From the NCBI GenBank assembly GCA_030040395.1, contig JASHTU010000072.1, positions 1 to 10,318 of the forward strand: a stretch of 10,318 bases of DNA, read 5' to 3'. Positions 6,001 to 10,318 of this stretch are shown piece by piece (position 1 is the stretch's first letter; each line of letters begins with the position of its first letter). This DNA is from Acidobacteriaceae bacterium (lineage in GTDB: Bacteria > Acidobacteriota > Terriglobia > Terriglobales > Acidobacteriaceae). The notes beneath the pieces were generated by a model, which saw only the letters and a program-made list of their open reading frames with translations, was not told where the DNA came from and searched no databases. A program made the position numbers and the translations under genes.

Positions 6001-8392
6001 GGTCACTGAGGCGGTGACCGTGCAGCAGGCCCCCGCAATTCGCGAGGTCAACGGTTTCGATGGAGGAGGCGCTGAAGCAGACGCCATAGCCGCAAGGCCT
6101 GGGATTATTTCCGGCGCCAATCTCGGCGTAGGGCGCGGCGAGATGGAGCAACTCCAGGCCACTACTGGAAAGCAGACGACCGCGGGAGACAACGTGCTGC
6201 AGAACGGACTCATTCGGCCCATGGCCGCGCCGTCGGGACCGGCCTCTGCGCCTGCAGCGCACATTCGCTCTTATTTCCCCGAGGCGCTCTACATCAACCC
6301 TGAGATTCTCACAGATGCGCACGGCGACGCCACCATCACCATCCCGATTGCGGACTCCATTACCACATGGCGGATGGCCATGCTCGCCTCCACAACGTCG
6401 GGCGCCCTCGGCTCCGGTGACGCGACCATCAAGGTCTTTCAGGGTTTCTTTGTGGATCTCGATTTGCCTGTTACGCTCACGCAGGGCGACCGCGTTACGA
6501 TTCCCGTTGCGGTCTACAACTACTCAGGCAACTCCGGCCGCGTCAGTGTTCATCTTCAACCCTCTAGCTGGTATACGTTGGACGTTGACGCCGCCTCGAA
6601 AACCGTCACCGTCGATTCCGGCCGCGTCGCCGGCACGCAGTTCACGCTTGTCGCAAAACAAATCGGCAAGTTCAAGCTCACGGTGACGGCCCGCATGGAG
6701 GGCGCCGGCGCTGACGCTCGCCAGGACGTTATTGTCCGCGAAATCGAGGTGATTCCCAACGGGCGCGAGCAAGACGAGGTCTTCAACGACCGCCTCGAAT
6801 CCAGCGCGCAGCGCGATCTCAGGTTTTCCTCCTCAGCCATTCCGGGAGCCAGCAGCATTCTTGTGCGCCTCTATCCCGGGCCGCTGAGCCAGGTCATTGA
6901 AGGCATCGACAGCATTCTGCGCATGCCTTTCGGCTGCTTCGAGCAAACTTCCTCTGCCACGTATCCTAATGTGCTCGCGCTCGACTACATGAAGCAGGCC
7001 GGCAAACTCGCTCCCGAGATCCACGCCAAGGCCGAAGGCTATATCTCCACGGGCTACCAGCGCCTGCTCACATTCGAGGTGCCCGGTGGCGGCTTCTCCT
7101 GGTTTGGCCGGCCGCCCGCCAACAAAATCCTCACTGGCTACGGCCTGATGGAGTTCAACGACATGGCCAAGGTCTCCGACGTGGATCCGCGCCTCATTGA
7201 ACGCACGCGCAATTGGCTCATCGCCCAGCAGCAACCCAACGGAAGCTGGAACCCCGACACGTATTTCATCAACGAAGGCGCCACCAACCGTTTCAATTCG
7301 AACCTGCTCCGCATCACCGCATATATTGCGTGGTCGCTCGCCAACACGGGTTATCATGGCGCTGCAGTCGATCAAGCCAAACAGTACATCGAGTCCTACG
7401 CAGGCCCGGAGCCCGATGCCTATACGCTCGCCGTGATTGCCAACTTCGCCGTCGACTACAGCCAGGATCGCGATTTTACTCGTCGCGCCATGCAGGCCCT
7501 GCTCAAAGCGCGCAATGAAGACGGCGATCAGGTGTCGTGGACGACCCAGGAAACCAGCGTCTACTCAACCGGCGAAAGTGCTGCCGTTGAAACCACGGGC
7601 TTGGCCACGCAGGCGCTGATCAAATGGGGTCAAGCCTCCGATACCGTCCGCAAAGCGCTCACCTTCATCGCTTCGAAACGAGACGCCGATGGCGCCTGGG
7701 GCACAACGCAGGCCACCATTATGGCGTTACGCGCGCTGCTTCTCGCTACACAGTCCAGCGCGTCGGATGTGCGCGGAACGGTCGACATTCTCCTCAACGG
7801 CAAATCGGCCGCCACGCTCAAGCTGACCGCCGACAACAACGACCTGTTCCATCAGTTCGTCTTCAAAGACATCGAAGCGCAAGCGCCCGCTTCGGTTCAG
7901 CTCAACTTTGCCGGCTCCGGCAGTCTTGCCTGGCAAATCGTCGCCCGCTCCTTCATCCCTTGGATCGATAAGCGCGCAGCCGAGCCGCTATCAATCAGCG
8001 TCGCCTACGATCGCACGCACCTGGCCGAGAACGATATCGCCACTGCCACGGCAACCGTCCGCAACAATCTGCCCAAGTTCGCCAACATGGTCATGGTCGA
8101 TCTCGGCATACCGCCGGGCTTCGATCTGCTCAGCGAAGACCTGCAATCGTTCCTGGAACAGTCCTCTGCGGCCGGGAGCGGACGTCTTGAAAAGTTCTCT
8201 CTCACCGCCACGCAGGCCATTCTCTACTTCAATTCCCTCGCGCCAAGCCAGACCGTAACTTTGCGCTACCGCCTGCGCGCCAAGTTTCCCATGCGCGCAC
8301 ACACCTTCGCATCGCGCGTCTACGAATACTATGACCCGCAGATCAGCGCCACCGCGTCGCCCGTGCAATTGGATGTCTCAGCGCAGAAATGA
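3038..8392 (+). CDS. Secreted alpha-2-macroglobulin-like protein with thioester and composite insertion at the bait position
   Basis: This 1,784-residue protein is expected to trap proteases in or outside the periplasm by covalent thioester capture. A signal peptide (Arg at 7, 11 and 14; hydrophobic 15-30) precedes S32-E33; no lipobox is seen, unlike many bacterial homologues that are lipoproteins. Macroglobulin domains follow: an MG2-type strand set from about 236 (TTEKPVYQPGQAIHVRAL), YVLPKF at 338-343, and VVDEAVFAL at 695-703. Residues about 710-1074 are an insertion with a pseudopilin-like motif (about 815-870), a carboxypeptidase-regulatory-like domain (904-998) and a flexible linker. 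The core resumes with the RSYFPEALYINPEI segment at about 1076. The thioester is C1300-F-E-Q1303, in an alpha/alpha thioester domain of about 1285-1570 (GGGFSWFG; QQPNGSW). A CUB-like part and the receptor-binding domain (about 1651-1780) end it. All core parts look intact. The family is clear; the target proteases are not known. Confidence 0.93.
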   Translation: MLVTCFRFSLRLLRSFALPLLAFASLCCVCHSESPQLTALYRHNGLYVTIPYHSVRTGAGRLTVEILDPQGQPLGRIERRVRIGSGDGAWDVTVAPERLIAEDDLVWQRVHYRFDYDSNLGSAIDDTQSISQILRRPVVRVLGQTGYIAGSRAAVRVIVTDASTGAEQSGTLRIELLIPNQAARTLFSGDLDHRGSVEADFRFPAGLTGNFPMRYLVNTRIGPAQLTQPVELRNDASILLTTEKPVYQPGQAIHVRALALDRASHRPATDRKLTFEIEDSHGNKVFRKSTQTDKFGIASAEFTLADEVNLGAYHLRALMGDPQASADTAELTLEVERYVLPKFKVAIDFDKQNNKPRRDYRPGDHVTGTVHANYFFGKPVDGAKIKIKISAMDVAVFEAATSSGKTDAGGDYRFDLKLPSYFAGRSLNQDATRALVEAGVTDSAAHAETRGEPITISASPLLITAIPEGGAFVPGVDNEVFILTSYPDGSPAHTSLMARVPNVRGKHGRTEIRQLTTDASGVAVLRIGPGPGIDSLHIEANDGHGNHVSSDVPIQTRSGADQILLHTDRAVVKAGDSIPLKVLSTRSSGAVYIDIVKDGQTILTRDVDLANGQANLIVDATPGMAGTLDIDAYLFGRDAQPVSDHRLVFVQPADELKIAASTDSPAYLPGSEACIHFHVTNANGQGTEVALGLQVVDEAVFALAEKQPGFAKVFFYLEQELMKPRYEIHSLSVTNVVDADHAEGGAAGELDARALFAATQMVSPHKLDVEFGRQFSQETFLQYQEQYREALMEEVRQIASALNKRMVGRSTGNEILTDFAKLADGAPPRDAWNMPLRIEPTGWNWGGNRYFRIVSAGPDRRLGTDDDLTVYIQEHSGAVVRQPGQGGTLDLRIEHDRGPFNQSAEVTGAISDATGAVIPDATVVLHSFTDRGARTARSDGAGWFTFSALPAGRYRIDASSPGFSTLSRNFSLSPRDRAVFSMTLAVGEVTEAVTVQQAPAIREVNGFDGGGAEADAIAARPGIISGANLGVGRGEMEQLQATTGKQTTAGDNVLQNGLIRPMAAPSGPASAPAAHIRSYFPEALYINPEILTDAHGDATITIPIADSITTWRMAMLASTTSGALGSGDATIKVFQGFFVDLDLPVTLTQGDRVTIPVAVYNYSGNSGRVSVHLQPSSWYTLDVDAASKTVTVDSGRVAGTQFTLVAKQIGKFKLTVTARMEGAGADARQDVIVREIEVIPNGREQDEVFNDRLESSAQRDLRFSSSAIPGASSILVRLYPGPLSQVIEGIDSILRMPFGCFEQTSSATYPNVLALDYMKQAGKLAPEIHAKAEGYISTGYQRLLTFEVPGGGFSWFGRPPANKILTGYGLMEFNDMAKVSDVDPRLIERTRNWLIAQQQPNGSWNPDTYFINEGATNRFNSNLLRITAYIAWSLANTGYHGAAVDQAKQYIESYAGPEPDAYTLAVIANFAVDYSQDRDFTRRAMQALLKARNEDGDQVSWTTQETSVYSTGESAAVETTGLATQALIKWGQASDTVRKALTFIASKRDADGAWGTTQATIMALRALLLATQSSASDVRGTVDILLNGKSAATLKLTADNNDLFHQFVFKDIEAQAPASVQLNFAGSGSLAWQIVARSFIPWIDKRAAEPLSISVAYDRTHLAENDIATATATVRNNLPKFANMVMVDLGIPPGFDLLSEDLQSFLEQSSAAGSGRLEKFSLTATQAILYFNSLAPSQTVTLRYRLRAKFPMRAHTFASRVYEYYDPQISATASPVQLDVSAQK

Positions 8393-8552
8393 CCGGGTCC
8401 ATTTCATCCCATTCGCATGCGCCTTCGCGCTCTACGGTGCCCCGTAATTGCCCCACCCTGATCCGTGATGGCGTCGATCGCCTCTGGGTTTAGTTGCGTC
8501 GCATACGCAACATATCGCCAAATCGATCCTCGTATGCCTCGATCGGAGAGTT
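8393..8552. other. Convergent intergenic region with small hairpins
   Basis: This 160-base gap separates two genes that end facing each other. Three short hairpins are visible: TACGG-TGCC-CCGTA at 8433-8446, GGCG-TCGAT-CGCC at 8470-8482 and GTTGCGT-CGCAT-ACGCAAC at 8493-8511. None has a clear T-tract on either strand, so they are only weak terminator candidates. The last has the longest stem (7 bp) and could serve both directions. No gene was seen. Confidence 0.45.
8493..8511. terminator. Candidate bidirectional hairpin
   Basis: A perfect 7-bp stem, GTTGCGT/ACGCAAC, with a 5-nt loop lies between two convergent stop codons (8392 on plus, 8553 on minus). The position suits a shared terminator. 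The missing T-tract keeps confidence low. Confidence 0.3.
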
Positions 8553-10318
8553 TCAAAGGGGCACTCGGACCACGACAACTGTCCCCTCGCCGGGTTTGGA
8601 ATTGAGCAGAAAAGTTCCGTGCGCTAGCCGGGCTCGCTCCTGCATGCTGAGCAGCCCCAAACCGCCGTTGAGCCTTGCCTGCGCCACATCGAAACCGGGG
8701 CCGTCATCGCGGATCGTAAGCTGTAGGGCGCCGTCCTGGATTCCCAGGTTCACATGAATCGAAGCACCCGGCGCGTGCTTGGTTGCATTTCTCAGCGCTT
8801 CCTGTGCGATACGGTACAAAGCGGTGGCGGTATCGAGACTCACTTCAGGCATGTCTTCGGCCAAATGGAAGGTCACGCCGTCGCCCGTCCCTCGAAAGCC
8901 AGTGATGAGGCTCCGAAGTGCAGCTACCAAACCAAGATCTTCAAGCACGGAGGGGTGCAGCCGGTGCGATGTCTCGCGCAGTCCTTGGTTAAGCAGCGTA
9001 GCGTCCTCGCGAATGCCCTGTAATAAGTCTGCGCATTCCTGCGGGTTCTGTTGCACCTGTTCAAGCGCCTTATCGGCGCGCATGCTCAGAACTGCTGACC
9101 TTTGGCTGAAATCATCATGCAGTTCCCGCGCCAGCCGTCTGCGCTCCTCTTCCTGCGCAGTGATCAAATGCGCGGAGAGCGCCCTCAGCTCGGCGTGAGT
9201 TTGACCCAGTTCGCTGGTCGTCTTCTGCACTTCCTCTTCCAGCCGGTCTCGTTCATCGCTCTGGAGTTGCTCCTCGCGGGCGCGCTCTGTGATGTCCGCT
9301 ACGATAGCGATGGCTCCTTCCAGTTGCCCTCCGACCAGAATTGGCGCTGCCACGTCTTCGATCGGGATCGACTTCCCACCCCGGGAATACAAGATGAAGC
9401 GCTGCCTGGGGGCGGGGACCCCAGTTGCAAGCGCCTTTTGAATCTGCCATTGCTCCACCGGCTGCCCAGTGATCGTGCGCAGATGATGAACTTCCTCGAT
9501 CGGCTTACCTTCAGCTTCGGATTGACGCCATTCGGTCAACTTCTCGGCCATAGGATTGAGATAACGGATGCGGCCTTCGCTGTCGGTCGCGATGATTCCA
9601 TCACTGAGACTGTCCAGCATCATCCGCAGCCAGTTGCCCTCGCGGAACAGTTCCCGGGCGGAAGTACGAATGGCCTCCTCGGCTTTCTTTTGTGTCGTTA
9701 TGTCGATGAATGTCAGTACGATGCCCTCAATGCGGTCCTCCGTACTACGGTAGGGTAGAACTCGGGTCAGAAACCAGTGGCCGGCGTCATCCTGAATCTC
9801 GCGCTCAATCGGCGTCAACCGGCTCAGCACTGCCTCGGCATCGCTGCGCAACTGTTCATATCCCAACCGATGAGTCAGGTCAAATATTGGACGGCCTCGG
9901 TCGGTTATTCGCACGTTGAACAGTTCAGCCACTCGTGGTGTAAAGCGCAGTATCCGCAGCTCCCGATCGAGAAACAGAGTCGCGATTCCAGTTGCGGCAA
10001 GAAGGTTTTGCAGGTCGCTCGAAAGTTGCGAAAGTTCGTCCACTTTATGGCGGTTTTCCTGGTTTACGGTCTGCAGTTCCTCGTTAATGCTCTGCAATTC
10101 CTCTTTGGAGGTCTCCAGTTCCTCCATCGTGGAGCGCAGTTCCTCATTGGAGGACTGCAGTTCCTCATTCGCCGCTTTCATCTCTTCGCGGGTGGTCTCA
10201 TATTCCTCGATAGTGGCTTGTAAATGCTGGCGCGCAATGTTGAGCTCACTCTCCAGGTTTGCAATCCGTTCCGATTCCGATCCGGGTTCAGGAATCACCG
10301 CCGGCTCTGTTGCGTCAT
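8553..10318 (-). CDS. Coiled-coil/PAS/PAS histidine kinase, probably the C-terminal part of a CheB-CheR-type fusion (partial, 5' end outside window)
   Basis: The frame is open to the right edge without a stop, so the N-terminus is missing. A GTG at 10298 is in frame but has no special claim to be the start. Counting from that GTG, residues 12-98 form a heptad coiled coil (repeated NEELQS-type units), 99-212 a PAS domain beginning ATLFLDRELRILRFTP, and 223-345 a second PAS domain. Residues 384-450 are a HisKA_3 dimerisation domain with H394 in RRLARELHDDFSQR, and 490-581 an HATPase domain with N-box E500-A-L-R-N504, G1 box DDGPGFD (531-537) and G2 box GGLGLL (545-550). The kinase should autophosphorylate on H394 and pass phosphate to a response regulator, usually of LuxR/NarL type; none is in the window. 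The coiled coil plus first PAS closely match the segment after CheR in CheB-CheR fusions, so methyltransferase domains are likely upstream. No transmembrane segment is visible. Confidence 0.9.
   Translation of the reverse strand, partial: DATEPAVIPEPGSESERIANLESELNIARQHLQATIEEYETTREEMKAANEELQSSNEELRSTMEELETSKEELQSINEELQTVNQENRHKVDELSQLSSDLQNLLAATGIATLFLDRELRILRFTPRVAELFNVRITDRGRPIFDLTHRLGYEQLRSDAEAVLSRLTPIEREIQDDAGHWFLTRVLPYRSTEDRIEGIVLTFIDITTQKKAEEAIRTSARELFREGNWLRMMLDSLSDGIIATDSEGRIRYLNPMAEKLTEWRQSEAEGKPIEEVHHLRTITGQPVEQWQIQKALATGVPAPRQRFILYSRGGKSIPIEDVAAPILVGGQLEGAIAIVADITERAREEQLQSDERDRLEEEVQKTTSELGQTHAELRALSAHLITAQEEERRRLARELHDDFSQRSAVLSMRADKALEQVQQNPQECADLLQGIREDATLLNQGLRETSHRLHPSVLEDLGLVAALRSLITGFRGTGDGVTFHLAEDMPEVSLDTATALYRIAQEALRNATKHAPGASIHVNLGIQDGALQLTIRDDGPGFDVAQARLNGGLGLLSMQERARLAHGTFLLNSKPGEGTVVVVRVPL
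10053..10187 (-). repeat. 21-base periodic repeat encoding the kinase coiled coil
   Basis: CAGTTCCTC (or CAATTCCTC) recurs at 10074, 10095, 10116, 10137 and 10158, exactly 21 bases apart, with weaker copies at 10053 and 10179. On the coding strand these are the GAGGAACTG (Glu-Glu-Leu) codons of a seven-residue repeat (NEELQS/MEELET/KEELQS). It is a protein heptad repeat visible in the DNA, not a mobile or CRISPR repeat. Confidence 0.8.

Noticed and set aside
5027..6322. Long minus-strand open frame (431 codons) antisense to the macroglobulin
   Set aside because: It lies fully inside a well-supported gene, has no recognisable domain, and is Arg/Gly/Ala-rich as expected for an antisense shadow of a GC-rich gene.
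10053..10187. Evenly spaced short repeats as a CRISPR or other repeat array
   Set aside because: The 21-base period is in frame with the kinase and encodes a coiled-coil heptad; units are degenerate and there are no spacers.
10296..10298. GTG as the true start of the sensor kinase
   Set aside because: The frame stays open to the window edge, and the residues downstream match the middle of CheB-CheR-type proteins, so the gene is better called partial.

Overview
The window is GC-rich, densely coding bacterial DNA. It most likely comes from an Acidobacteriota (Terriglobia-like) genome. That is an inference: two adjacent genes carry the 'TG.V.D.TGAVIP.A.V.L' carboxypeptidase-regulatory-like domain that typically opens the expanded TonB-dependent receptors of this phylum, and the extended ECF-type sigma factor and its anti-sigma partner resemble acidobacterial families as I remember them. 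No database search was possible.

Layout. (1) Bases 1-84 hold the last 27 codons of an upstream plus-strand gene. (2) Bases 85-347 are a non-coding gap with weak hairpins. (3) Bases 348-1349 encode a sigma-70/ECF-type sigma factor with long N- and C-terminal extensions. (4) Bases 1346-2860 overlap it by ATGA and encode a membrane anti-sigma factor: a zinc-finger (HxxxCxxC) cytoplasmic head, one transmembrane helix, a Pro/Ala-rich periplasmic linker, and a periplasmic part in which a carboxypeptidase-regulatory-like domain seems to interrupt a BNR/Ycf48-like repeat. (5) Bases 2861-3037 are a gap with several hairpins, one with a cUUCGg loop, and a strong ribosome-binding site. (6) Bases 3038-8392 encode a 1,784-residue secreted alpha-2-macroglobulin-like protein with an intact CxEQ thioester. 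A roughly 365-residue insertion, which includes a pseudopilin-like motif and a second carboxypeptidase-regulatory-like domain, lies where the protease bait region would be. (7) Bases 8393-8552 form a convergent intergenic region with small hairpins. (8) Bases 8553-10318 on the minus strand encode the C-terminal part of a coiled-coil/PAS/PAS/histidine-kinase protein that runs off the right edge. Its start matches the PAS part of CheB-CheR fusion proteins.

How the genes may work together: the sigma/anti-sigma pair is translationally coupled and sits directly upstream of the macroglobulin on the same strand. A simple reading is an envelope-sensing module in which the periplasmic part of the anti-sigma factor senses a signal, releases the sigma factor, and so controls genes that may include the protease-trapping macroglobulin. 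The link is inferred from position and from the shared domain. The convergent sensor kinase is probably a separate unit.
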